Positions 14,472 through 23,614 are shown, counted from the stretch's first letter. The stretch: DNA of 52,225 bases from Acidobacteriota bacterium (GCA_021790995.1 JAJYFA010000008.1:1-52225); one strand, 5' to 3'. A program made the numbers and translations. The notes: a model not told the origin generated them from the letters alone.

Positions 14472-16781
14472 ATGAAGATTACGATCCAAGGGCAGGACTA
14501 CACGGTGGCGCTCGATGCCGCGCGTCCGTTGACGATCGAGCGGAAGATGAATGAGCCTTCCGTCTGCCAGCTGTGGCTGAGCCTCGCCGCCAATGGGAGC
14601 CTCGCTGCGCCCGCGCGTTACCAGACGCTCGCGGTGACGGGCGACGACGGCACGCAATATTTCACGGGATACATCGCGGTGAGCCCGCTGCCGGAGTACG
14701 CGGGGATGGGCCTTGAAGGTCCGCGCTATCGCACGGCGATCCAGGCCGTGAGCGATGAGTGGCTGCTTGACCTGGCGCTGATGCCGCCGAACATCAGCCT
14801 TAGCAACCTGACCGCGGGCCAGGTGCTGGCTCTGCTCATCGAAGAGTCCGGCTCGGCGGCGCTCACTTCCACGGGGCTCACTCTCGGAACGCCGCTTGGC
14901 AGCTTTGCCCCCGAGCACGGCGCGAGCTGGAGCAGGAGCGCCGGTGAGGCTGCAAACATGGCGCGGGCCGCTTATCGCGCTCTCAACGGGACTGTTTTGC
15001 TCAACTCCGTGCAGTCGACGGTGCATCCGCTCAACGAGACCGATGGCAGCCTGAATCTTGCCGACCTTTCGCTTACCAGCGGCGTGAAGCGCGGGCTGGC
15101 GAACGATGTGACGGTGTGTGGCGAAGAAGAGCCTGTGGTGTATGTGACGGAGTATTTTCTGGGCGACGGCGCGACAACGTATTTTGTTTTGTCGGAGGAC
15201 CCGTACTTTCAACCCGCATCGAGGACGATTCTGATCTACGAGCTCTTCAACGGGCCGGGGATCGATCCTGTGCTTTGGTCGGTGAACGGCAAAAGTTACT
15301 TTAGCCTGGGCGCCAACGGCCTCACCGTCAACGGCGGCAACGGCTACGACGGGCAGACCACGCTTGCCTGGCTCAATCCCATCGAGATGGGCGGCACGCT
15401 GCTGCTTGAGTTGGTTGGCGTAACGCTTGCCGCGGGCAGCACGGGTATTCTGGGGGGATTTTTCAACGGATTGCCGGCTGCGGCCGATTGTGCCGTGGGC
15501 TTCCAGGCTATGGCGCAGCAAGGCACAGGGACCGTGACGCTGCAACCGATCATCATGGGCTCGGCAGCGGGTTCCACCTTTGCGGTGAATTCCGCCAATG
15601 AGTACACGCTGCGCATCCGCATTCATTGCCCCGAGAGCAATCGTGCCGGGGCGATGTTCTACTCCTACGGAGACAACGGACTGATCGGCGTGGGCGGCGC
15701 ATGGGTGATGGCTCCGGGCAAGATTCAGATGGAGGTGCAGGAGTTCGTCAACGGTGTTGGCGCTACGCCCGTCACGCTTTACGACGGCGGGATCGCGAAT
15801 CTTCCCGCGCCCTGCAATCTGATTCCGGTCAGCAGCATGGATATGACGGGCACGATCCGCGCCATTCATCTGACCGATATGGGATCGGGCTGGGTGGTGA
15901 GCACGCCGCCCAGCAGCGGCGCTTACACGCGGCGTATCGGCCCGACGGAGGTGGCAGGCGAATGCCACGTCGAGCGCACGGGCAGGCTCGTCTTCTACAC
16001 CGGATACACGCCGGTTGCAGGCGAGCAGATTGCGGTGAGTTACCGCACCATCCGGCGCGCCGTGGGACGCGCCGTGAACACCGCCAGCCAGCAGGCGCTC
16101 GAGCAGGCGGGATCGCCGTGGTCGGCGGCGTGGATTGGATCAGTGACCAGGCCGCCGGCGCGCAGTTCGGAAGATTGCCGTAATGCGGCGCAGGTGATGG
16201 CGCAGGCCGCGGCCAGCGTGAGCGCGCTGTGGAGCGGGACGTATAAGGGGAACCGCACGAGCTTTGCCAGCGACGTGTGGCCGGGCGATGCGCTGCTTCT
16301 CAACGCGCCTTCAACGAATCTCGACGCGCAGGTGGTGGTGCGCGCGGTCAAGTTGAGTTATGGCGCGAGCTCGCCCGATCTTGTGGACTACGAGATCGCT
16401 TTTGCAAACGACTGGGCCGACGACCTGGCGATCAAAACCAGCACGGTGGTGCCGGCCAAGACATGGCTTCCAGCTCCGGTAAATCCCACCTGTCTCGCGA
16501 ACCTGAACAATCTCTCCGTGACGGCGCTCAGCGGCAGTACGGTGACGGTGAATACGGGCGTTGTGCCACCTGCCGGCGGCGGCTTCGAGGTTCGCCTGCG
16601 CGACTACTCGTTCCAGGCCGGCGAAGATCCGACGCTGGTGCTGCGCGGTTCCGGGCAGACGCTTACGTTCACGCGGGTCTCGGCAAGCGACCGGTTTTAT
16701 ATACGGATGTACGACGGCTCCACGCCGCCGAATTACTCGGAGTTTTCCGCGGCGCTGTTTATCAATTTGCCGCTGGGATAA
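14472..16781 (+). CDS. Large tail hub or host-recognition protein
   Basis: The 769-aa protein starts MKITIQGQDYTVALDAARPL, continues with a baseplate-hub-like region, and contains a Gly-rich beta region near residues 255-450 that could be a lectin-like insert. A second hub-like region follows (AVSYRTIRRAVGRAVNTASQ, then SDVWPGDALLLNAPS and LVDYEIAFANDWADD). It ends in a beta-sandwich domain of FN3 type (about 675-769). These traits fit a tail tip protein contacting the host. No tape-measure gene precedes it. It is the largest gene in the cassette and is intact. Confidence 0.55.
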   Translation: MKITIQGQDYTVALDAARPLTIERKMNEPSVCQLWLSLAANGSLAAPARYQTLAVTGDDGTQYFTGYIAVSPLPEYAGMGLEGPRYRTAIQAVSDEWLLDLALMPPNISLSNLTAGQVLALLIEESGSAALTSTGLTLGTPLGSFAPEHGASWSRSAGEAANMARAAYRALNGTVLLNSVQSTVHPLNETDGSLNLADLSLTSGVKRGLANDVTVCGEEEPVVYVTEYFLGDGATTYFVLSEDPYFQPASRTILIYELFNGPGIDPVLWSVNGKSYFSLGANGLTVNGGNGYDGQTTLAWLNPIEMGGTLLLELVGVTLAAGSTGILGGFFNGLPAAADCAVGFQAMAQQGTGTVTLQPIIMGSAAGSTFAVNSANEYTLRIRIHCPESNRAGAMFYSYGDNGLIGVGGAWVMAPGKIQMEVQEFVNGVGATPVTLYDGGIANLPAPCNLIPVSSMDMTGTIRAIHLTDMGSGWVVSTPPSSGAYTRRIGPTEVAGECHVERTGRLVFYTGYTPVAGEQIAVSYRTIRRAVGRAVNTASQQALEQAGSPWSAAWIGSVTRPPARSSEDCRNAAQVMAQAAASVSALWSGTYKGNRTSFASDVWPGDALLLNAPSTNLDAQVVVRAVKLSYGASSPDLVDYEIAFANDWADDLAIKTSTVVPAKTWLPAPVNPTCLANLNNLSVTALSGSTVTVNTGVVPPAGGGFEVRLRDYSFQAGEDPTLVLRGSGQTLTFTRVSASDRFYIRMYDGSTPPNYSEFSAALFINLPLG

Positions 16782-16782
16782 T

Positions 16783-16876
16783 GAGCGAGTCAGCAGATCA
16801 GCGAGCAAGAAGGTTGGCGGGTTGGCGAGCCTGCGGTTGAGTGATTTCTGACTTCTGATCCCTGAACCCTGCTCGG
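16783..16876. repeat. Heptamer arrays after the hub gene
   Basis: The left part (GAGCGAG TCAGCAG ATCAGCG AGCAAGA AGGTTGG) is diverged. The right part TTTCTGA CTTCTGA TCCCTGA ACCCTGC is a clean four-unit array ending at the GGGAG ribosome-binding site of the next gene. Confidence 0.65.
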
Positions 16877-16884
16877 GAGTGTAC

Positions 16885-17112
16885 ATGCGCATGATGAATG
16901 AATTCGAAGCCCAGGTACTGAGCGATCTGAGTGTGTTGAAGTCGCAGATGAACAGTCTGATGGGCGACGGCAACGGCGGGCGCCTGGGCGATCTGGAGCG
17001 GCGCATGGACCGTCACGAGCAGAACTGGCAGCGCGCCAAAGGATTTCTGGCCGCGGTCAGCGTGGTGTTCGCCGTGCTCGAGGTTGCCGTGGAGGCGTGG
17101 CGCCGGCACTAA
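16885..17112 (+). CDS. Holin-like small membrane protein with coiled coil
   Basis: The roughly 75-aa protein has an N-terminal amphipathic helix (FEAQVLSDLSVLKSQMNSLM), a charged linker DLERRMDRHEQNW, and one C-terminal hydrophobic helix AKGFLAAVSVVFAVLEVAV. This is the layout of XhlA-like phage membrane proteins tied to lysis. ATG 16885 is chosen over GTG 16879 because GGGAG lies 6 nt before it. No endolysin gene accompanies it. It ends the cassette; its TAA touches the purE region. Confidence 0.55.
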   Translation: MRMMNEFEAQVLSDLSVLKSQMNSLMGDGNGGRLGDLERRMDRHEQNWQRAKGFLAAVSVVFAVLEVAVEAWRRH

Positions 17113-17118
17113 ATGGCG

Positions 17119-17151
17119 TTCAAGCCAAGTGAATCTTCGTATAATCTCCCC
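17119..17151 (+). promoter_or_regulatory. Candidate promoter of purEK giving a leaderless mRNA
   Basis: TATAAT at 17140-17145 ends 6 nt before ATG 17152, with a weak TTCAAG-like -35 region about 16 bp upstream. A transcript starting about 7 nt after the -10 box would begin at or next to the ATG, leaving no ribosome-binding site. None is visible either. Confidence 0.45.
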
Positions 17152-17655
17152 ATGAGCCAACAACCGCTGGTCGGCGTTGTGATGGGCAGCAAGAGCGACT
17201 ACGAGACGCTCTCGCCAGCCGTGGAGATTCTGACCATCCTCGAAATTCCTCATGAAGCGCGCATTGTGAGTGCGCACCGCACGCCCGATTGGCTTTTTCG
17301 CTACGCGGAGACGGCGCGCGAGCGTGGCCTGTGCGCGATCATCGCCGGGGCCGGCGGCGCGGCGCATCTGCCCGGCATGCTGGCGGCCAAGACGCTGGTT
17401 CCCGTGCTTGGCGTGCCTGTTCCCGCAACCCAACTGAATGGCCTCGATTCGCTGCTTTCGATTGTGCAGATGCCCAAGGGCGTTCCCGTGGGTACATTCG
17501 CCATCGGCAAGGCGGGCGCGGCTAATGCCGCACTGTTTGCCGCGGAGATTCTGGCCGCGACCGACGCGACACTCTACGAGCGGTTGGCTGCGTGGCGCGC
17601 CGCGCGCACCCAGGAAGTACTCGACCAGACACTGGGCGAGGAACCGTCGAAGTGA
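17152..17655 (+). CDS. purE: N5-carboxyaminoimidazole ribonucleotide mutase (PurE class I)
   Basis: The 167-aa product carries VVMGSKSDYETL at the N-terminus, SAHRTPDWLF with the catalytic His near residue 45-50, and AGAGGAAHLPGMLAAKT, all hallmarks of PurE. It converts N5-CAIR, made by PurK, to CAIR in purine synthesis. The track start at 17113 would abut the previous stop, lacks a Shine-Dalgarno and adds residues not typical of PurE, so ATG 17152 is preferred. It overlaps purK by 4 nt. Confidence 0.93.
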   Translation: MSQQPLVGVVMGSKSDYETLSPAVEILTILEIPHEARIVSAHRTPDWLFRYAETARERGLCAIIAGAGGAAHLPGMLAAKTLVPVLGVPVPATQLNGLDSLLSIVQMPKGVPVGTFAIGKAGAANAALFAAEILAATDATLYERLAAWRAARTQEVLDQTLGEEPSK

Positions 17656-18797
17656 CTGGCTCATCTGTTCTGAAACCCGAAAAAACTTTGCTTGCCATTC
17701 TTGGTGGCGGCCAATTGGGCCGCATGACGGCGATGGCTGCGCGCACCATGGGGTATCGCGTGCGCGTGATGGACCCCGAGGCATCCTGCCCGGCGAGCTT
17801 TGTTGTCGATGAGACCATTGTGGGCCGCTGGGACGATGTCGATGCGGCGCGGAGGCTGGCCACGGGCGCCGATGTGGTCACGCTCGAGATTGAGCAGATT
17901 GGCGTCGACGCTCTGCGCGTGGTTGAGAGCCTGGCGCCGCTTCGTCCCGGCGTCGAGCCCATCCGCATCATTCAAGACAAGACATTGCAGAAACCCTGGC
18001 TCGCCGAGAACGGTTTTCCCGTGGGATCGTTTCGCGTGGCGCGAAGCGAAGACGGGCTGCGCGAGGCGGTGACTGCGCTCGGCGGTGACGTGTTTGTGAA
18101 GACCGGCCGCGGCGGCTACGACGGCCGCGGCCAGGTGCGCATCCAGCCGAATGACGGCGCCGATCTTGGTGTTGCGTGGCGCGCGCTGGGCGAGCGTCCC
18201 GCGGTCGTCGAAAAAGCCCTTGACCTCGACTGCGAGATCAGCGTGATGGCCGCGCGCAGTCCGTCGGGCGAAGTGCGCGCTTTCCCGGCAGCGCGCAATC
18301 ATCACGAAAATCAGATTCTGGCCTGGAGCGTGCTGCCGGCCGGCGTTGCGCCGGAGATGGAAGCCCGCGCCGAAGCCCTTGCCGCGGAGATGGTGGCAAA
18401 GCTCAACCTGGTGGGTTTGCTCTGCGCCGAACTCTTCGTTACGCGCGCGGGCGAGATCTTTGTGAATGAGCTTGCGCCGCGTCCGCACAACAGCTACCAC
18501 CAGAGCGAGCGGGGGTGCGCGACCAGCCAGTTCGAGCAACTGGTGCGCGCGGTGTGCGATCTGCCGCTGGGTTCGGCGGAGCTGATTGCGCCGTGCGCGA
18601 TCGCCAATCTACTTGGCGATCTGTGGCTGGGCAAGGATCCCGATTTTGCCGCGGCTCTCGCGGTGCCGGGCGTGCGTTTGCACTTGTACGAGAAGCACAC
18701 GCCGCGAGCGGGGCGGAAGATGGGGCACTTGTCGGCGGTGGGGGCGACGGCGGAAGAGGCGCTGGAGCGGGTGTTGGAGGCGAAGCGGCGGATTTAG
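17652..18797 (+). CDS. purK: N5-carboxyaminoimidazole ribonucleotide synthase (PurK)
   Basis: The product is 381 aa from GTG 17652, whose GTGA overlaps the purE stop. AILGGGQLGRMTAMAA is the N-terminal nucleotide-binding loop. The ATP-grasp domain includes QDKTLQKPWL, FVKTGRGGYDGRGQ and NELAPRPHNSYHQSE. PurK ligates bicarbonate to AIR using ATP and hands the product to PurE. Length and motifs are complete. The upstream start at 17592 lies inside purE and is rejected. Confidence 0.93.
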   Translation: MTGSSVLKPEKTLLAILGGGQLGRMTAMAARTMGYRVRVMDPEASCPASFVVDETIVGRWDDVDAARRLATGADVVTLEIEQIGVDALRVVESLAPLRPGVEPIRIIQDKTLQKPWLAENGFPVGSFRVARSEDGLREAVTALGGDVFVKTGRGGYDGRGQVRIQPNDGADLGVAWRALGERPAVVEKALDLDCEISVMAARSPSGEVRAFPAARNHHENQILAWSVLPAGVAPEMEARAEALAAEMVAKLNLVGLLCAELFVTRAGEIFVNELAPRPHNSYHQSERGCATSQFEQLVRAVCDLPLGSAELIAPCAIANLLGDLWLGKDPDFAAALAVPGVRLHLYEKHTPRAGRKMGHLSAVGATAEEALERVLEAKRRI

Positions 18798-18952
18798 GCC
18801 TGGTGAAAAGCGACCGCCGCCACTCATGCCTCTATGGGGTCCCTGAGAGGATGAAAGTATCGCCATACAGCGTAGGCGCGCTAGTCTGGAGACCCGCACG
18901 ACAACCGGTCTGGCGACCTGCGCTACCGACCTTGATCCTCAATCCTGCTGAT

Positions 18953-18977
18953 GCTATTGCTCGCCGGCGGCAATAGC
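18953..18977 (-). terminator. Stem-loop across the typA stop codon
   Basis: GCTATTGC (18953-18960) pairs with GCAATAGC (18970-18977) around 9 nt, overlapping the last codons of typA. It lacks a T-run. It lies in the convergent gap with purK and may act as a 3' stabiliser or weak terminator. The 155-bp gap holds no gene. Confidence 0.35.
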
Positions 18978-20786
18978 GGATTTTTCCCAGCGTTTGGGCC
19001 GCTTATTCTGCTGCAGGATCTTCTTGCGCAGGCGCAGCGACTTCGGCGTGACCTCCACGAACTCGTCGTCGGCGATGAACTCGATGGCCTGCTCCAAATT
19101 GAGCGTGGTGTAGGGAACAAGGCGGATGGCATCGTCGGCGGTCGAGGCGCGCATGTTGGTCATCTTCTTTTCGCGGACCACGTTCACATCCAGATCGTTG
19201 TCGCGCGAGTGTTCGCCGACAATCATGCCCTCGTAGACCTCGACGCCGGGACCGACGAAGAGAATGCCGCGCTCCTGCAGGCCGTTGAGCGCGTAGGTCG
19301 TCGTCGGCCCCTGCCGGTCGGCGATGAGCGCCCCGGTGGGCCGCTGCGGAATCTCGCCCTGGTAGGGGATGTAGCCGTCGAAGAGCGAATTCATCACGAT
19401 TGTGCCGCGGGTCTCGGTGAGCATTTCGCTGCGCAAACCGATCAGCCCGCGGCTGGGCACGCGGAACTCCAGACGCACGCGGCCGGAGCCGTGATTGTGC
19501 ATCTTGGTCATCTCGCCTTTGCGCGGCCCGAGTTTTTCGATCACCACGCCGGTGTACTGCTCGGGGATGTCGATGGTGAGGTGCTCGACCGGCTCCATAC
19601 GCACGCCGTCTACCATGCGCGTCACAATCTCCGGCCGGCCGGCCATCAGCTCGTAGCCTTCGCGGCGCATCATTTCGATCAGAATCGCAAGTTGCAGCTC
19701 GCCGCGGCCGAGTACTTTGAAGGCGTCGGGCGATCCAGTGTCTTCCACGCGAATGGAAACGTTGGTGAGCAGCTCTTTTTCGAGGCGCTCGCGCAGATTG
19801 CGACTGGTGACGTACTGCCCTTCGCGGCCAGCGAAGGGCGAGGTGTTCACGTTGAACTGGATGGCGATGGTCGGCTCGTCGATGACGATCAGCGGCAGCG
19901 GCGCGGGATTTTCGACGCTGGTGATGGTTTCGCCGATGGTGATGCCCTCGACGCCGGCGACGGCCACAATGTCGCCCATTGTGGTCTCTTCTATCTCCGT
20001 GCGCTTGAGACCGGCGAAGGTGAACAGCTTGGTGATCTTCGTTTTGTAGAGCGAACCGTCGCGGCGCGAGATGTTCACCTCATCGCCCACATGCAGCGTG
20101 CCCTGGAAGACGCGGCAGATGGCGATACGGCCGAAGTAGTCGGAGTAGTCGAGGTTGGTAACGAGAATCTGCAATGCGCCCGCGGCGTCGCCGGTGGCCT
20201 CGGGGATGGTGTTGACGATGGCCTCGAAGAGCGGCTGCAAATCCGTGCCGGGCCTGGCTGGATCGGTGGTTGCCGTTCCTGCCTTTGCGACCGCGTAGAG
20301 CACGGGAAAATCGAGCTGCGATTCGTCGGCGTCGAGATCGATGAAAAGATCGTAAATTTCGTTGAGCACTTCCTGCGGACGCGCGTCGGGCCGATCGATT
20401 TTGTTGATGACGACGATCGGAGGGAGCTTGGCTTCAAGCGCCTTCGAGAGCACGTAGCGCGTCTGCGGCAGCGGGCCCTCGGCCGCGTCCACCAGCAGCA
20501 TCACTCCATCGACCATCTTAAGCGCGCGCTCCACTTCGCCGCCGAAGTCGGCGTGGCCGGGCGTGTCGACGATGTTGATCTTGCCTCCGCCGTAGTTGAT
20601 GGCCGTGTTCTTGGCGAGAATCGTGATGCCGCGCTCGCGCTCGAGTTCGTTCGAGTCCATTACGCGCTCGGCCACCTGTTCGTTGGCGCGGAAGGTGCCG
20701 GCCTGGCGCAGCATGGCGTCGACGAGGGTGGTCTTGCCATGGTCAACATGGGCGATGATGGCGATATTGCGTATCGTCTGGCTCAA
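18954..20786 (-). CDS. typA: TypA/BipA ribosome-associated translational GTPase
   Basis: The 610-aa product has all GTPase motifs: [15 protein letters not shown] (G1), RGITI (G2), [12 protein letters not shown] (G3), NKIDR (G4). Domain II, EF-G-like domains and the TypA-specific C-terminus follow; [20 protein letters not shown]-type sequence is seen near residue 445. BipA binds the ribosome and supports 50S assembly and growth at low temperature. The start is TTG, with AAGGAA about 10 nt upstream. It stands alone between a convergent purK and a divergent exported MBL-fold gene. Confidence 0.93.
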   Translation of the reverse strand: MSQTIRNIAIIAHVDHGKTTLVDAMLRQAGTFRANEQVAERVMDSNELERERGITILAKNTAINYGGGKINIVDTPGHADFGGEVERALKMVDGVMLLVDAAEGPLPQTRYVLSKALEAKLPPIVVINKIDRPDARPQEVLNEIYDLFIDLDADESQLDFPVLYAVAKAGTATTDPARPGTDLQPLFEAIVNTIPEATGDAAGALQILVTNLDYSDYFGRIAICRVFQGTLHVGDEVNISRRDGSLYKTKITKLFTFAGLKRTEIEETTMGDIVAVAGVEGITIGETITSVENPAPLPLIVIDEPTIAIQFNVNTSPFAGREGQYVTSRNLRERLEKELLTNVSIRVEDTGSPDAFKVLGRGELQLAILIEMMRREGYELMAGRPEIVTRMVDGVRMEPVEHLTIDIPEQYTGVVIEKLGPRKGEMTKMHNHGSGRVRLEFRVPSRGLIGLRSEMLTETRGTIVMNSLFDGYIPYQGEIPQRPTGALIADRQGPTTTYALNGLQERGILFVGPGVEVYEGMIVGEHSRDNDLDVNVVREKKMTNMRASTADDAIRLVPYTTLNLEQAIEFIADDEFVEVTPKSLRLRKKILQQNKRPKRWEKSAIAAGEQ

Positions 20787-20971
20787 AAGTAAAAATTTCC
20801 TTCTCTAGCGGATTTGGCCGCGCGGGCCCTCGGATCGGTGAGGAGAGTAAGCTGCCGTGCAGCCGCGCATCGCTGCTGTTTCTATTTTATCAGGCGAAGA
20901 CTGTTTGCCTAAGCTCATGCGGGATTTTCTGTTTTGCGGAATTCGCGGGAGAGAGTACACTTTCTGCGCAG

Positions 20972-22072
20972 ATGAAAACCGTTAATTTCTGCCGCTTGCA
21001 GTCCATGTCCTGTAGCCGGTTTGTCCGGCTCGTGCGCGCCTTCGCCGTTTTGCTCGCTGTTGGCGTGTCGTGCGGTGTCTTTGCATTGGCACACGCCCAA
21101 GCGACGGCCGCGACGCCGCATGGCAAGCTGCTGATCGAGTCGATCGATGTCGAAGGCGGACAATCGACGCTGCTGGTCGCGCCCTCCGGTCAATCGCTGC
21201 TGGTCGATACCGGCTGGCAGGACCACAACGGCCGCGACGCGGAGCGGATTGCCGCCGCCATGCACGAAGCCGGCATCACGCGCATCGATTACGTACTGAT
21301 CACCCACTTCCACGACGACCACGTGGGCGGCGTGCCGGCGCTCGTGGCGCGCGTGAAGGTGGGCGAGTTCCTCGACCACGGCGAGAACCGCGAAGACGCA
21401 GCCGCCACACGCAACAACTACGCGGCTTATCTGAAGGCCATCGCCGGCCATCCCCGCCGCATTGTGCATCCCGGCGACACGATTCCGATCAAGGGCCTGA
21501 ACGTCGTGGTTCTTACCGCCGACGGGCAGCACATCTCCGCGGTTCCGGGGATCAAGCCTGTGCCCAATCCCTGGTGCGCCGGCGAACACCCCTGGCCCGA
21601 CGATCCCACGGAAAACGCGCGCTCGGCCGGCATTCTCGTGACCTTCGGCAAGTTCAAATTTCTCGATCTCGGCGATCTGACCGGCAAGAAGGAAGTAGCG
21701 CTGGTCTGCCCGGCGAATCCCATCGGGAAAGTCGATCTCTATCTCGTTACGCATCACGGCATGGATTGGTCGAACTCGCGCGCCATCGTCTACGCGATCT
21801 CTCCGCGCGTGGCCATTATGAACAACGGAGCGCACAAGGCCGGCAAGCCGGCGGCGTGGGAGATTGTGCACACCAGTCCGCGCATCGTCGACCTGTGGCA
21901 ACTGCACACGGCCGAAGACTCCGACGCCGCGCACAACAGCCCCGAGGCGCTGATTGCCAATCCCAAGGGGGACGGCGACGGCCATGCGTTGAAGGTTGTT
22001 GCTTTGCGTAACGGAAGCTTTTCCGTGACCAACACGCGCACGGGTCAAACGAAGCAGTATCCGCACCAATAG
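20972..22072 (+). CDS. Exported metallo-beta-lactamase-fold hydrolase (ComEC C-terminal-like)
   Basis: The 366-aa product begins with a positively charged stretch and the hydrophobic core FAVLLAVGVSCGVFALAHAQA, a signal peptide. The MBL metal-binding motif THFHDDHVGG lies near residue 110; GDLTGKKE and LVTHHGMDWSNS supply further ligands. The domain resembles the hydrolase part of ComEC and related stand-alone enzymes. It probably acts in the periplasm; its substrate is unknown. Only 28 bp separate it from the next exported gene, suggesting an operon. Confidence 0.8.
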   Translation: MKTVNFCRLQSMSCSRFVRLVRAFAVLLAVGVSCGVFALAHAQATAATPHGKLLIESIDVEGGQSTLLVAPSGQSLLVDTGWQDHNGRDAERIAAAMHEAGITRIDYVLITHFHDDHVGGVPALVARVKVGEFLDHGENREDAAATRNNYAAYLKAIAGHPRRIVHPGDTIPIKGLNVVVLTADGQHISAVPGIKPVPNPWCAGEHPWPDDPTENARSAGILVTFGKFKFLDLGDLTGKKEVALVCPANPIGKVDLYLVTHHGMDWSNSRAIVYAISPRVAIMNNGAHKAGKPAAWEIVHTSPRIVDLWQLHTAEDSDAAHNSPEALIANPKGDGDGHALKVVALRNGSFSVTNTRTGQTKQYPHQ

Positions 22073-22100
22073 GACGTAAGACACTTTTAGGAGAAACTGT

Positions 22101-23090
22101 ATGTCGATTACTCGAAGAGAATTTGTCTATGGGGCAGGCGCTGCGGCTGCGCTGGCTGTTGGAGCACGCACGGCTCAGTCTGCTTCCACATGTCCATTTC
22201 GTCTTTCCGTCATCAACGATGAGATTTCCCAGGACTTCGATCATGCCTGCTCGGTGGCAGCCAACGACTTCGGTCTGCACTGGATCGAGATACGCGGCAT
22301 GTGGGGCAAGAACGCGACCGACCTGAAGGATGACGAGATCGCTCGCGCGCAGAAAATCCTGGCAAAGTACAAGCTGCGCGTGACGGACATCGCCAGCCCG
22401 CTCTTCAAAGTTCACTGGCCGGGCGCGCCCATGTCGAAGGTAGGTCCGCACCGCGACGAGTTTCATGCGAGCTTCGACTTCAAGCAGCAGGACACCGTGC
22501 TGGATCGCTCGATCGAACTTTGCAAGGCCTTTCAGACAGACCGTATTCGCTGCTTCGACTTCTGGCGGCTTGAGGATCCCAAGCCCTATCGCGCGGCGAT
22601 CAACGACAAACTGCGCGAGGCGGCGCGCACCTGCGCCAAGCACAATCTAATCCTGCTGCTCGAGAACGAGATGGCCTGCAATACGGGCAGTGGCAAGGAG
22701 GCCGCGGAGACGATGGCCGCGATCACCGAGCCCAACTTTATGCTCAACTGGGATCCGGGCAACTCCGCGACCTTCCCGGGCGACACGCCTTATCCGGACG
22801 ACTACAATCTGCTGCCCGTGCATCGCATCGGCCATTGCCATTGCAAGGATACGATTCGCAAGCCAGACGGCAAGTTTGCCTGGGCGCCGGTGGGCGGCGG
22901 CATGATCGACTGGGTGGGTCAGTTCCGTGCTTTCAAGCGCGACGGGTACCACTACGCAGTGAGTCTGGAGACGCACTGGCACGGCGGCGTGCCGCCGGCG
23001 GGGTCCACGATGAGCGTCTCCGAAGCCTCGACCCGCGCGAGCATGAAGGGACTGAAAGAGACACTGGCCAAAGCCGGATTCAGTTGCTGA
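22101..23090 (+). CDS. Tat-exported sugar phosphate isomerase/epimerase-like TIM barrel
   Basis: The 329-aa product starts SITRREFVYGAGAAAALAVG, a twin-arginine (RR.F) signal. The mature part is an AP-endonuclease-2/xylose-isomerase-like barrel: FRLSVINDEISQDF, LLLENEMACNTGSGKEA, NWDPGNSATF, and GHCHCKDTIRK with likely metal ligands. Such proteins act on sugars or inositols in the periplasm. AGGAGAAAC precedes the ATG. Substrate cannot be told from sequence. A strong hairpin follows the gene. Confidence 0.82.
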   Translation: MSITRREFVYGAGAAAALAVGARTAQSASTCPFRLSVINDEISQDFDHACSVAANDFGLHWIEIRGMWGKNATDLKDDEIARAQKILAKYKLRVTDIASPLFKVHWPGAPMSKVGPHRDEFHASFDFKQQDTVLDRSIELCKAFQTDRIRCFDFWRLEDPKPYRAAINDKLREAARTCAKHNLILLLENEMACNTGSGKEAAETMAAITEPNFMLNWDPGNSATFPGDTPYPDDYNLLPVHRIGHCHCKDTIRKPDGKFAWAPVGGGMIDWVGQFRAFKRDGYHYAVSLETHWHGGVPPAGSTMSVSEASTRASMKGLKETLAKAGFSC

Positions 23091-23112
23091 GGGAAGGCAG
23101 ATGGTAGCGTGT

Positions 23113-23172
23113 AGCCGGTAGCTTGCAGATCCTAGTTTCCGGCCAGGATCTGGAAGCTCCTGGCTACCGGCT
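23113..23172 (+). terminator. Long hairpin after the TIM-barrel gene, built from 7-bp units
   Basis: AGCCGGTAGC (23113-23122) pairs perfectly with GCTACCGGCT (23163-23172). Inside, AGATCCT (23127-23133) pairs with AGGATCT (23145-23151). The left side reads GGTAGCG TGTAGCC GGTAGCT in 7-bp steps, and the right side GGAAGCT CCTGGCT ACCGGCT, linking it to the heptamer family. No T-run follows. Confidence 0.6.
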
Positions 23173-23325
23173 TCAGTATTCTTGCCGCATTCTGCGGCGC
23201 GAGAGCTTTCAACCGGCGTTCACATTTGCGGCGTGGCTGGCCCGCTACGATGGAGAACAAAGTTATGCCTGACGGTGCACGCACAGTGCGCCGCATTGGC
23301 ATCGATCTCCATGCGGCGAGTCGAT

Positions 23326-23598
23326 TTATTTCAGATAGGCGCGCACCAGGTCGATCAGGTCTTCGGCGAGATCGGGAGCAATCTGCTCCTTGGCGCCGTC
23401 GACCAGATGGAAGCGAATGTGGGTTTCAAGCACTTCGGCCATCAGGCTGTTGATGCCCCCGCGCACCGCGGCCAGCAGCATCAGTTGATCTCCGCAGTCC
23501 CCTTCGCCGGAGAGCGATCGCTCCACGGCTTCGAGTTGTCCACGGATTTTTTTTATGCGCTGCAGTAGTTTTGCTTTTTCCCGTTCAGGATGCGGCAT
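23326..23598 (-). CDS. RcnR/FrmR-type (DUF156) metal- or formaldehyde-sensing repressor
   Basis: From ATG 23598 (GGGAG upstream) the product is 90 aa, the usual size for the CsoR/RcnR family of all-helical repressors. It starts MPHPEREKAKLL and contains RIKKIRGQLEAVERSL and LAAVRGGINSLMAEVL. Potential ligands fall at His3, Cys35, His60 and His64, matching the nickel/cobalt site of RcnR rather than the C-H-C copper site of CsoR. Pro2 and Cys35 also fit formaldehyde-sensing FrmR. It is divergent from a porin gene with shared promoter DNA. The longer track ORF is rejected because it reads through that promoter. Confidence 0.87.
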   Translation of the reverse strand: MPHPEREKAKLLQRIKKIRGQLEAVERSLSGEGDCGDQLMLLAAVRGGINSLMAEVLETHIRFHLVDGAKEQIAPDLAEDLIDLVRAYLK

Positions 23599-23614
23599 CG
23601 TTGGATCTCCCGGC

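Noticed and set aside
18951-20792. 613-aa plus-strand ORF opposite typA
   Set aside because: Mirror frame of typA, which has all GTPase motifs on the minus strand.
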